Position numbers and translations under genes: made by a program. The notes under the pieces are model-generated. The model saw only the letters and a program-made list of their open reading frames with translations. It was not told where the DNA came from and did no database searches. 6,309 bases of DNA, from contig CAAFXD010000148.1 in the NCBI GenBank assembly GCA_900766945.1, positions 1 through 6,309 on the forward strand, in the 5' to 3' direction. Origin of the DNA: Clostridia bacterium (GTDB taxonomy: Bacteria; Bacillota; Clostridia; Oscillospirales; Acutalibacteraceae). Shown one piece after another: positions 1 through 5,982 of this stretch. How positions within the stretch are numbered: position 1 is the first letter of the stretch; every line of letters starts with the position of its first letter.

Positions 1-1124
1 GTGCTTTCCTGCCGCTTGCCGGTTTTGTATTCGCCGTAGTCCACAATGTCGGCAAGCATAACCGTTTGGTTGACAAACATCGACGCAATCCCGACCGACG
101 CGATAATATACGCAATATTTAAAAGCAACATTTGGTGGAGCACCGGTCCGCACACAATCATCAGCGCATAGCCGACAATGACCATAATCAAGCAGAATTG
201 ATAAATCGTGCGGCGGGTGAATTTCTTTTGCATAATCGGAATAACAAACAGCCCCAAGAACGAACCGACCGCCCCGAAGGTGGCAAACATACTTTGCTTG
301 GTAATGTCGCCCTCCACATTTTCAAAATAGTATGCACCCACGCCGCTGGTTAAGTACCAACCCGCGTTGGAAATCATGGCAAATACCATAAATACGATGA
401 GTTGGTCGTTGTTTTTGAGCACGGCGAACAGCTTTTTAAAACTGAATTTGTCGTTGTTATACACCACATGGCGCTCTTTGGTGACGCTCGCGCAAATCAC
501 GGCAAATACCACAAGCAATACCGCGCAAAGCATTGCCCAACGGCTGAACCCCTGTGCGCTGATTTTCTTTTCCGCGTCACTTGCGCCCGTACCGAGCAAC
601 ACCAGCGCAAACGGCGTGAATATGGTGACAATCCCCTGCCCGATGCCGCTGAATGTACGCGCCACGGTGGAAATCAAGTTGCGCTCCTTCGGGTCGTTGG
701 TAAAACTCGGCACCATGCTCCAATAAGGAATATCCGCCATGGTGTTGGTCATACCCCACGCAATATACATCACCGCAACATACACATACAGCCATATGGA
801 GTTTAACGGGATACCGGGGTTGGTAAACAACAGCGCCAATACCACGGCGTTTGCACACGCGCCAATCATAATCCACGGGCGGTATTTGCCCATTTTCATT
901 TTGGTGCTATCCACAATCGTGCCCATAATCGGGTCGTTAATGCCGTCCCAAATGCGTGCAATCGGGGTTAAAATCAACAGAAACGCCGCCGGCATCAGCA
1001 AAACATCGGTTAAATATTTCGCAAGATAGGAATAAAACAGCCCGTAGCTTAAATCCAAACCGACCGCGCCGACACCGTAGCCGATGTAACGCCCCCATTT
1101 TCCGGAATCTTTTTTGTTGCTCAA
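1..1124 (-). CDS. GPH-family sugar:cation symporter, C-terminus cut by window edge
   Basis: This is a membrane transporter of the glycoside-pentoside-hexuronide:cation symporter family (MelB-like, MFS fold), expected to import a sugar or glycoside with Na+ or H+. 374 codons are visible, against a usual family length of about 450-500, so the C-terminus lies beyond the left edge. The family signature near TM2-TM3 is clear at residues about 59-83 (WDGINDPIMGTIVDSTK, then MGKYRP). The second-half signature DYGEYKTGKRQES is at 362-374. Many hydrophobic segments fit the 12-helix fold. I chose the TTG start at 1124-1122 because GGAGGG sits 7 nt upstream. An in-frame ATG at 1145 has no ribosome site and would lie only about 8 nt from the predicted transcript start. 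It is a paralogue of the neighbouring transporter but has its own promoter (1160-1188). The substrate is not identifiable. Confidence 0.9.
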   Translation of the reverse strand, partial: MSNKKDSGKWGRYIGYGVGAVGLDLSYGLFYSYLAKYLTDVLLMPAAFLLILTPIARIWDGINDPIMGTIVDSTKMKMGKYRPWIMIGACANAVVLALLFTNPGIPLNSIWLYVYVAVMYIAWGMTNTMADIPYWSMVPSFTNDPKERNLISTVARTFSGIGQGIVTIFTPFALVLLGTGASDAEKKISAQGFSRWAMLCAVLLVVFAVICASVTKERHVVYNNDKFSFKKLFAVLKNNDQLIVFMVFAMISNAGWYLTSGVGAYYFENVEGDITKQSMFATFGAVGSFLGLFVIPIMQKKFTRRTIYQFCLIMVIVGYALMIVCGPVLHQMLLLNIAYIIASVGIASMFVNQTVMLADIVDYGEYKTGKRQES

Positions 1125-1159
1125 AACAGTGCCCTCCGTATACATAGCAATATGTTGTT

Positions 1160-1188
1160 ATCATACCTTTTTTTGACCGTTTCGTCAA
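1160..1188 (-). promoter_or_regulatory. sigma-A-type promoter for the left GPH transporter
   Basis: On the minus strand a -35 box TTGACG (1183-1188) and a -10 box TATGAT (1160-1165) are separated by exactly 17 bp. The promoter starts just past the terminator of the upstream gene, so this transporter is transcribed on its own. The predicted transcript start is near 1153. An imperfect inverted repeat, ATAACAA-CATA-TTGCTAT (1144-1161), overlaps the -10 and start point and could be an operator. Confidence 0.8.
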
Positions 1189-1200
1189 TATTCTGCGCAG

Positions 1201-1230
1201 AAAAAAGCGCGCTCGGTTTCCCGAACGCGC
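1201..1230 (-). terminator. intrinsic terminator of the 500-residue GPH transporter
   Basis: On the minus strand a 10-bp stem (GCGCGTTCGG paired with CCGAGCGCGC, one G-U wobble) closes a GAAA tetraloop and is followed directly by six T residues (1201-1206). It begins about 17 nt after the stop codon of the 1248-2750 gene and separates it from the next promoter. Confidence 0.92.
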
Positions 1231-1247
1231 CAACATCACAGAATGCA

Positions 1248-2750
1248 TTATTTTGCCGATTTGGCTTTTCTGGCTTCAACTTCTTTGACCATTTCCTGCT
1301 GTTTCTTTTCCGTGATGTTGTAGAACAGCATCGGGATAATGGTACCGACCATGCTAATCGCGCCCGACAGCACAAGCACATTCCAAAGAATAGTTTCGCC
1401 CTCGGGGGTAATGGCAATGGAGGCTTCGGGGTTGATGCCCGCCCAGCTGTAAGAGAACACGCCGATAAATGCGCCGACCGCCATACCGACCTTGTTCATC
1501 AAGGTTTGCATCGCGAAGCAAATCCCCTCTGCGCGCTCGCCGGTTTTCCATTCGAGGTAATCGACGGTGTCGCCAATCATCGCGTAGGTGATAATGTTGT
1601 TCACGCCCTGCGGAATGCCGAGAAGCACAAGACCGATGGCGCAGACAACCAATTTCCACGGCGCGTCATAGCCGATGAAGTACATCGCGAACATAACGAC
1701 TGCACCTAAAATATGCACATAAATATATGCCCATTTTTTGGTGAATTTTTTGGTCATCCACGGCACGAGAATGGAGGCAACCAAACCGCCGGGCACAACC
1801 AAAAGGGTAATTAAAGAGTAAAGACCTTCTTCTTTTAATACATATTTTGCGAAGTACAAACCGCCGGTGTAGGTATACACCATTCTTGCACCGCCCAAAA
1901 TACCGGAAAGTACGATTAACAACAGCTGTTTGTTTTTGAACAACAGTTTGAGGTTGTGCCCGAGTGAGGGCGGGGTTTCGGTAGAGGTGTAACGCTCTTT
2001 GGTGTTTTTAAAGCCATAGAAGAACATCGGAATGGCTACAACGGTAAACACCAGCGCGCAAATGAAATAAGTCCATTTTAAGGTGTCGGCATTTGCCTGA
2101 ATGAACTCGGGCAAAACATTGCCTGCCTCATCCTTATATTTTGCCGTTACCGCAGAGGTGATAATCGGCACGCCCACGGTTACAATGCCGGCGCCCAAGG
2201 TGCAAAGCAAACGCGTAACGGTCAACAGGTTGCCTCTGACCACGGTGTCGTTGGTCATGCAGGTGGAAAGCCCCCAATAGGGAACATCCGCCACGGTGTA
2301 AACCATAGACCAAATGACATAAATTGCCGAGATAATCACAAAGGTTGAAAGCGTTTTAGAAGGCAGGAACGGGTTGAAGCAGATAATGGTCATCACCGCA
2401 ATCGGAATGGCCATCCACTTTAAGTACGGGCGGCATTTGCCCCACTTACTGCGGGTTCTGTCCACAATCGAGCCCATAATCGGGTCGTTGAGTGCGTCAA
2501 ACACACGCGTGCCGAGCATTAAGAATGCCACCGCCATTGCGCCTGTAACGCCGCCGAAAATGCTGTCTTTCGGAATGCTGCCGAACAACAGTGCGTCGGT
2601 CAGAAAAACCGTCAAATACGAACCGATGATGGTGCAAATCAGGTTTTGACCAAAACCGGCAACGCCGTAAGCAATCGCTTCCTTCGGTTGCAAATTGCCG
2701 TCATTCGGCGTGGTGCCGTAGACTTTGTGCAACAGAGCTTCTAATTTCAT
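1248..2750 (-). CDS. GPH-family sugar:cation symporter (MelB-like), 500 aa
   Basis: A complete transporter of the glycoside-pentoside-hexuronide:cation symporter family, an integral membrane protein with about 12 predicted helices. Visible landmarks are the TM1 region (about 31-55), the family signature FDALNDPIMGSIVDRTR followed by GKCRP (84-108), a PYWGL segment followed by an RxNLLTVTR-like loop (157-180), and the second-half signature DTVDYLEWKTGER (394-406). The C-terminus is a charged cytosolic tail rich in Lys and Glu (481-500). The length matches the family. I chose ATG 2750 because GAGAGG precedes it by 8 nt and a consensus promoter lies just upstream. The open frame continues to 2951, but that extension would run through the promoter and the previous gene's terminator. 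It lies between a sugar-type oxidoreductase and a second GPH transporter, which suggests a role in carbohydrate catabolism. The substrate is unknown. Confidence 0.95.
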   Translation of the reverse strand: MKLEALLHKVYGTTPNDGNLQPKEAIAYGVAGFGQNLICTIIGSYLTVFLTDALLFGSIPKDSIFGGVTGAMAVAFLMLGTRVFDALNDPIMGSIVDRTRSKWGKCRPYLKWMAIPIAVMTIICFNPFLPSKTLSTFVIISAIYVIWSMVYTVADVPYWGLSTCMTNDTVVRGNLLTVTRLLCTLGAGIVTVGVPIITSAVTAKYKDEAGNVLPEFIQANADTLKWTYFICALVFTVVAIPMFFYGFKNTKERYTSTETPPSLGHNLKLLFKNKQLLLIVLSGILGGARMVYTYTGGLYFAKYVLKEEGLYSLITLLVVPGGLVASILVPWMTKKFTKKWAYIYVHILGAVVMFAMYFIGYDAPWKLVVCAIGLVLLGIPQGVNNIITYAMIGDTVDYLEWKTGERAEGICFAMQTLMNKVGMAVGAFIGVFSYSWAGINPEASIAITPEGETILWNVLVLSGAISMVGTIIPMLFYNITEKKQQEMVKEVEARKAKSAK

Positions 2751-2770
2751 CTGTTTTTCCTCTCTTTTTA

Positions 2771-2785
2771 ATAGAATATACCTAT
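2771..2785. promoter_or_regulatory. candidate operator box shared with the oxidoreductase promoter
   Basis: The minus strand reads ATAGGTATATTCTAT, overlapping the -10 and start point of the GPH transporter promoter. The region before the oxidoreductase gene has ATAGGTGTATACTAT (4307-4321), identical at 13 of 15 positions. The box also forms part of an imperfect inverted repeat with 7-bp arms around a 4-nt centre (2770-2787). Binding by a shared repressor is inference; the regulator is not in the window. Confidence 0.45.
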
Positions 2786-2812
2786 TATAGACCAAAACCC
2801 ACCGTTCGTCAA
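2784..2812 (-). promoter_or_regulatory. near-consensus sigma-A promoter of the 500-residue GPH transporter
   Basis: On the minus strand, -35 TTGACG (2807-2812), a 17-bp spacer and a perfect -10 TATAAT (2784-2789). The predicted start near 2777 leaves a leader of about 27 nt before ATG 2750. This position excludes the longer open frame as the real gene. A promoter this strong implies that a repressor controls it. Confidence 0.88.
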
Positions 2813-2925
2813 CCGATTTATTCGGAACAATGTCTATTATTTTTCGAGAAAAAATCAGTATTTTATCGAAAATGCCCTTTTGAATAGAAAGTATATCCAC
2901 TGCGGTACCCAAACTGTAAATGGAT

Positions 2926-2958
2926 AAAAAAGCGCTTGCAACGCATTGCAAGCGCTTT
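2926..2958 (-). terminator. intrinsic terminator of the oxidoreductase gene
   Basis: A perfect 13-bp inverted repeat (2929-2941 with 2946-2958, core GCGCTTGCAA) encloses a 4-nt loop. On the minus strand it is followed by a run of six T residues (2926-2931). It begins about 18 nt after the stop codon of the 2976-4277 gene. The other strand also has a T-rich tail, so weak two-way activity is possible. Confidence 0.93.
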
Positions 2959-2975
2959 GCTTTTGATTCGATATT

Positions 2976-4277
2976 TTACAAAATCACTTGTTGCGGCGCG
3001 CCGTTTTCCTCGCGGGATTTGTCGGCAAGATAGACGCACAAATGGCCGGCAACCGAGTCGAAAATGGAAGTGCACGCAAGGCTCGGGGTGTCGCCATGCA
3101 GGAATTTCACAAAATCCGCCGCCAGCTTTTCGTCGCCGCCGCCGTGCCCGCCATAAGCGCCGACCATATCGCCCGTCACGCGCAAATCGACTTCTTCCAC
3201 CATTTTTTCATCGGTCTTGGTCGGGTGGATTTTGGAAACGGTGAACTTGGACTCCTCAAAATCGCCGTAAATTTCGCCTTTTGTGCCGATAATATGGATA
3301 CGCCGCATCGAACGCGACGAGCCGCCGACCATATTGTGTGTGCCCGTCGCCCCGCTTGCGAAATTCACAAGTACCGACTGGTGGTCAACCACATTGTTGT
3401 TGCATTTATAAATGCACTTGCCGTAGTTGCTGTCGCCTTTTAACAGATTGATACGGTCTTCGTCGGTCGGGTTTTCAATGCCCTCTAACTTGTCCCAAAT
3501 ATAAAACGCCCAGCGTTCGGGTTGGTCTAAATACAGCCGTTTTGCGGAATAGCGGCAGGTATCCACAAGCGGACAGTCTACAAGACACCGTGTACCTGCC
3601 GCTTTCGGCGCATTTTCGGGCTTGAATTGGAATTTACTGCCAAAACTTGACACCGAAACGGGCTTCGTTTCCGACATCATCCACATCATCATATCGATAT
3701 CGTGACAGCATTTCGCCAACAGCATCGAGGTGTGGCATTCGTCGGAATTTGCCCATTTCCCGCGCACATACGAGGTGGAAAGGTGGTGGTAACTGACATG
3801 CTCATTGGTTTGAATATTGATAATATCGCCGATTTCGCCCGCCGCCACGCGCTCTTTAATGGAAAGATAAAACGGCGTGTACCGAAGCACATGGCAAATC
3901 ATCACCTTGTTGCCGTTTTCGCGCACGCAGTTTACGAGTTCTCGCATTTCGCGTTCATTCGTCGCAAAGGGCTTTTCGAGAAGCATATCATAGCCCAATT
4001 TCAAAAGCGGCACAGCGGTTTCCAAATGCTGTTGGTCCATCGTGCCGTTAATGACCGCATCTGCGAATTTCGGCACTCGGGATAGTGCGTCGGCGTTTTC
4101 AAAACAGTTTTCTTGCGGAAAGCCGAACATCTCCTGTGTTTTTTGGCGGCGAATGGGGTCGGGGTCTGCCACGCCGACAATTTTCAAAAGTTCAGGGTTT
4201 GTAAGCGCCAATTTTGCATAGATAATCGCGCGGTGCCCCGCGCCGACAATCACGGCGGTAATGGGTTTTTGCGGCAT
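2976..4277 (-). CDS. Gfo/Idh/MocA-family NAD(P)-dependent oxidoreductase, 433 aa
   Basis: A soluble dehydrogenase of the Gfo/Idh/MocA family, which oxidises or reduces sugars, inositols and their derivatives with NAD(P). The N-terminal Rossmann fold starts with AVIVGAGHR (8-16), a GxGxR-type dinucleotide loop, and strand 2 ends at VADPD (36-40). The family motif EKP is at 101-103. The active-site helix CCHDIDMMMW (190-199) carries the expected His and Asp residues. A late GHGGGD motif (377-382) is common in this subgroup. Unusually, an insertion contains Cys231, Cys235, Cys241, Cys288 and Cys292. ATG 4277 is chosen because the Rossmann fold begins right after it. The open frame continues to 4382 but gains only an untypical hydrophobic stretch. 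No clear ribosome site precedes 4277. Its neighbours are two sugar symporters. The substrate is unknown. Confidence 0.93.
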   Translation of the reverse strand: MPQKPITAVIVGAGHRAIIYAKLALTNPELLKIVGVADPDPIRRQKTQEMFGFPQENCFENADALSRVPKFADAVINGTMDQQHLETAVPLLKLGYDMLLEKPFATNEREMRELVNCVRENGNKVMICHVLRYTPFYLSIKERVAAGEIGDIINIQTNEHVSYHHLSTSYVRGKWANSDECHTSMLLAKCCHDIDMMMWMMSETKPVSVSSFGSKFQFKPENAPKAAGTRCLVDCPLVDTCRYSAKRLYLDQPERWAFYIWDKLEGIENPTDEDRINLLKGDSNYGKCIYKCNNNVVDHQSVLVNFASGATGTHNMVGGSSRSMRRIHIIGTKGEIYGDFEESKFTVSKIHPTKTDEKMVEEVDLRVTGDMVGAYGGHGGGDEKLAADFVKFLHGDTPSLACTSIFDSVAGHLCVYLADKSREENGAPQQVIL

Positions 4278-4306
4278 AGTTTTCAACTCGATTTCAAATT
4301 TTTTCC

Positions 4307-4324
4307 ATAGTATACACCTATACT
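4307..4324 (-). promoter_or_regulatory. probable promoter -10 with overlapping palindromic operator before the oxidoreductase
   Basis: A perfect inverted repeat AGTATA-CACC-TATACT (4309-4324) lies 32 nt before ATG 4277. On the minus strand its proximal arm reads TATACT, a good -10 box, but no convincing -35 is found 16-18 bp upstream. The promoter may therefore be weak or depend on an activator. The overlapping 15-bp box at 4307-4321 matches the one in the GPH transporter promoter. Confidence 0.5.
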
Positions 4325-4382
4325 GCATAAAAGAAAAGAGGGAAAATATAAAAAACGAAAGATTTTTTAAAGAGCAAAGCAT

Positions 4383-4497
4383 CTAAATTATGTATTACGA
4401 ATATCCGTATAAATGCCTAATAAATAATGAAGAATACAAAATGATGCCGCCGCAAAATTCTGATGCGGACTTGAACCGACAAGAAAACACAGCAATG
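4383..4497. other. AT-rich intergenic spacer
   Basis: About 115 bp between the oxidoreductase upstream region and the palindromic repeat. It contains a weak inverted pair (CCGC and GCGG around 4449-4467) but no gene, promoter or terminator that I can support. A small plus-strand frame begins here at 4390, but it runs through the repeat and lacks a ribosome site. Confidence 0.5.
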
Positions 4498-4501
4498 ATA
4501 T

Positions 4502-4593
4502 ATATCCGTTCCCGAATACGCGAAGCGTATATCATTTGCGAAGCAGATATCATACCGACAGGTATATCACCCGTGACCGCAGGGAACGGATAT
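4502..4593. repeat. multi-hairpin intergenic palindromic repeat element
   Basis: A perfect 12-bp outer inverted repeat (ATATCCGTTCCC at 4502-4513 with GGGAACGGATAT at 4582-4593) encloses three small hairpins: ATACGC-GAA-GCGTAT (4516-4530), ATTTGC-GAA-GCAGAT with one G-U pair (4534-4548) and ATACC-GACA-GGTAT (4552-4565). The hairpins are separated by ATC-type linkers. The whole would fold as a closed multi-branch structure. Chains of GCGAAGC hairpins with ATATC linkers are, from memory, a common intergenic repeat type in gut Clostridia. It encodes no protein that I can recognise. Confidence 0.75.
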
Positions 4594-4597
4594 CATT

Positions 4598-4631
4598 GAA
4601 AAAAGCACTTGCCGAAGCAAGTGCTTTTTTC
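4598..4631 (-). terminator. intrinsic terminator of the original tRNA-Leu gene
   Basis: The A/T flanks extend the GCACTTGC/GCAAGTGC stem to about 15 bp. Read on the minus strand, the loop is TTCG closed by C-G (a UUCG-type tetraloop), followed by six T residues. It starts right after the CCA end of the tRNA fragment, so it is most simply the native terminator of that tRNA. The sequence is symmetric enough to work on the plus strand too. Confidence 0.88.
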
Positions 4632-4686
4632 TGGTGCCGGTGGCCGGGGTCGAACCGGCACGGTATCGCTACCACTGGATTTTGAG
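4632..4686 (-). pseudogene. tRNA-Leu(CAA) 3' fragment, attachment-site scar
   Basis: Read on the minus strand, this is the 3' part of a class II leucine tRNA. It contains the anticodon loop CTCAAAA (anticodon CAA), the anticodon-stem 3' strand TCCAG, a long variable arm GGTA-GCGA-TACC, the T arm GCCGG-TTCGACC-CCGGC, the acceptor strand CACCGGC, then A and CCA. The expected 5' anticodon-stem strand (CTGGA) is replaced by AT-rich sequence, and no GCCGGTG acceptor half is found within 150 bp. The gene is therefore broken exactly at the anticodon loop. Integrases often recombine inside tRNA genes and leave a displaced 3' copy at one end of the element, with an intact tRNA at the other. The retained terminator suggests this copy is the original chromosomal 3' end. 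The intact copy would lie beyond the right edge. Confidence 0.85.
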
Positions 4687-4829
4687 TTTTATCAATTATT
4701 TGTTATTGTGCGTTTTTCAAACTCTTTATAATCCGCATTAAACCCTTGTGTATCAACGGTTTAGCACGAATATAAGCCGAAAAATTCAAACTATCCGTAT
4801 GTATCAATATTTCTGCATTTTTGCGAAAA

Positions 4830-4850
4830 TGTTAGAAAAGTGTTAGAAAA
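4830..4850. repeat. two direct repeats TGTTAGAAAA with 11-bp period
   Basis: TGTTAGAAAA occurs at 4830-4839 and again at 4841-4850, about one helical turn apart and about 145 bp from the tRNA junction. Short direct repeats at this distance from an att core are what tyrosine-integrase arm-binding sites look like. The repeat itself is seen; the function is inference. Confidence 0.6.
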
Positions 4851-4867
4851 ACATTACCATTACTTTG

Positions 4868-4896
4868 GGACTGTGGGGAAACTTGCAGTCCTTTTT
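4868..4896 (+). terminator. possible plus-strand terminator inside the element end
   Basis: GGACTG (4868-4873) pairs with CAGTCC (4886-4891) around a 12-nt loop, and five T residues follow. No plus-strand gene precedes it in the integrated form. In an excised circle, the element's far end would join here, and plus-strand transcription from the rep operon could run into it. The stem is short, so this is tentative. Confidence 0.4.
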
Positions 4897-4977
4897 CATT
4901 GCGTGGCTAACGCTCGGCGGGTACAGGGGCGTGTGAGTTCGTGCGCGGCAGAGATTTGCCCCCTGTATTCAGCAGTA

Positions 4978-5004
4978 AAATAAAAAGCCCCCGTGAGGGG
5001 GCTT
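4978..5004 (-). terminator. intrinsic terminator downstream of the CI-like repressor
   Basis: AAGCCCCC (4985-4992) pairs perfectly with GGGGGCTT (4997-5004) around a 4-nt loop. On the minus strand the stem is followed by TTTATTTTA. It lies about 150 nt after the repressor stop codon and is the first good terminator in that direction, leaving a rather long 3' untranslated region. Confidence 0.82.
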
Positions 5005-5153
5005 ACCTTTTATGCCTTGTAGCAGATATTTGCGGTGTGCCGAAAGCGAAAATGCGCGCAGAAACTGCCCGTCCGCAATATACCGTCCGTTATTTAGCAT
5101 TCGCTTTGTAGTAGCTACTTGCGGTTCGCTGTTAGCCGAAATGCGTTCGCAAA

Positions 5154-5933
5154 CTATTTAATTGCGGCAGTTACGCGCACAACTTTACCAAGTATGGTAA
5201 TATCCGCTATGTTCAAGGCTTCGGGGCTGTATTCGCTGTTAATAGGTAACATTGTTACTTTCTTTTTGCTGTCGCTCGTGACAATTTTCCTTGCAAAGAT
5301 TTTCTTTGCATTCTCTTTTTTGGCATAGCAAACAATATCTCCGATTGCATAGTCTTGCAATTCCTTGTACTCGAATTGAATGAGATTATCTTTGCAAATT
5401 AACGGTTTCATACCGTCATCAGCTACGGGCAAGCCGTAAACGGGTGTGTATTCAGCTTTTATTTTCAATTCGCCGTTGTCCGAAATGCCTTTAAAATGTC
5501 CTGCACCGTATTCCTTTGTTAATTTGTTATTGGCGGAGTCTTGCGACATTTCAATAACAAACTGTGCCATAGGCATTTGCTCTATAATCGTTTCAAATTC
5601 TTTTTGTTGCTGTGAGGTCATACGGTTTTCCATAACACCCATTGTCAGCGGCACAACAAGCTTTTTCAGTTGCTTGAAGAAATCAGTAACTACCATAGGT
5701 GCATTGTCTAAATACGCTTCTACAACAAGTATATCGTCGTACTCTGCACCGCATACCTTTGCGATTGCGTGCGAAACCTTGTCGGACGGTGCTCTGTTGT
5801 TTGTATCGTTTCGCAAAGTGCTGATATAGGCAGGGGTTACATCAACGCCCATTTTTTTACATTGTGCGGCGATTTCTTTCACGGTCAATCCGCTGTTCTC
5901 AATGAGGCTGTTTAACATTAAAGTGTATGCCAT
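5154..5933 (-). CDS. CI/LexA-like repressor: XRE-type HTH plus degenerate S24 domain, 259 aa
   Basis: A transcriptional repressor, presumably controlling the divergent replication gene. The N-terminus (about 6-65) is an XRE-type helix-turn-helix: LTVKEIAAQCKK, then VTPAYISTLRN as recognition helix, then a PSDKVSHAIAKVCG helix. A linker with a helical segment (about 80-140) follows. The C-terminal part (about 165-259) has the layout of an S24/LexA peptidase domain: VYGLPVADDGMKP, GDIVCYA, KIFARKIV, LPINSEYSP and ILGKVVRV. The usual catalytic Ser (GDSMxP) is replaced by Gly174, and the usual Lys (VKR) seems to be Arg215. Self-cleavage is therefore doubtful. I chose ATG 5933 because AAGGAG lies 8 nt upstream and a promoter precedes it. 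The open frame up to 6023 would cross that promoter. It transcribes away from rep, as in phage-type immunity switches. Confidence 0.88.
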   Translation of the reverse strand: MAYTLMLNSLIENSGLTVKEIAAQCKKMGVDVTPAYISTLRNDTNNRAPSDKVSHAIAKVCGAEYDDILVVEAYLDNAPMVVTDFFKQLKKLVVPLTMGVMENRMTSQQQKEFETIIEQMPMAQFVIEMSQDSANNKLTKEYGAGHFKGISDNGELKIKAEYTPVYGLPVADDGMKPLICKDNLIQFEYKELQDYAIGDIVCYAKKENAKKIFARKIVTSDSKKKVTMLPINSEYSPEALNIADITILGKVVRVTAAIK

Positions 5934-5953
5934 TTTTATCACTCCTTGCGGAT

Positions 5954-5982
5954 ATAATAACACAAGAAAACAAATTTGTAAA
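5954..5982 (-). promoter_or_regulatory. promoter of the CI-like repressor
   Basis: On the minus strand, -35 TTTACA (5977-5982), a 17-bp spacer and -10 TATTAT (5954-5959). The predicted start near 5947 gives a short leader carrying AAGGAG. The spacer and -35 contain the palindrome ACAAATTTGT (5970-5979). The -35 lies only 6 bp from the -35 of the divergent rep promoter, so the two compete for polymerase. Confidence 0.8.

Larger units (their letters stand above)
4687..5153. other. non-coding element end between the att site and the repressor gene
   Basis: About 470 bp without a supported gene. It holds two tandem copies of TGTTAGAAAA (4830-4839 and 4841-4850), flanked by AATGTT and AACATT in inverted order. 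It also holds a plus-strand hairpin with a T-run (4868-4896), a long-range inverted repeat TACAGGGG/CCCCTGTA (4922-4929 with 4960-4967), the repressor terminator (4985-5004), two copies of CCGTCCG 14 bp apart (5069 and 5083), and the palindrome AGTAGCTACT (5110-5119). Integrase arm sites or a structured RNA are both possible. Confidence 0.5.

Noticed and set aside
1152..1709. 185-codon plus-strand frame, and similar plus-strand frames at 402-806 and 3702-4085
   Set aside because: Antisense shadows of clear transporter and oxidoreductase genes, with no family resemblance.
2751..2951. 67-residue N-terminal extension of the 500-residue transporter
   Set aside because: It would read through its own consensus promoter and the upstream gene's terminator hairpin; ATG 2750 has a good ribosome site and matches the family start.
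2929..2958. CcpA cre-like site
   Set aside because: The sequence resembles TGNAANCG but fails at the conserved CA end; stem plus T-run explains it as a terminator.
4278..4382. 35-residue N-terminal extension of the oxidoreductase
   Set aside because: The extension precedes the Rossmann fold with an untypical hydrophobic, Phe-rich stretch and would cover the promoter-operator palindrome.
4502..4593. CRISPR array
   Set aside because: The repeated hairpins differ in sequence and have no spacers of regular length.
4390..4599. 69-codon plus-strand frame
   Set aside because: Most of it is translation of the palindromic repeat; no ribosome site and no recognisable protein.
4687..4765. C-terminal remnant of an integrase on the minus strand
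   Set aside because: A short frame next to the tRNA fragment is interrupted after about 24 codons and shows no integrase motif.
4632..4780. Intact tRNA-Leu gene
   Set aside because: The 5' anticodon-stem strand, D arm and 5' acceptor strand are not present upstream of the anticodon loop.
4969..5100. 43-codon minus-strand frame after the repressor
   Set aside because: No ribosome site, and the frame runs through the terminator hairpin 4985-5004.
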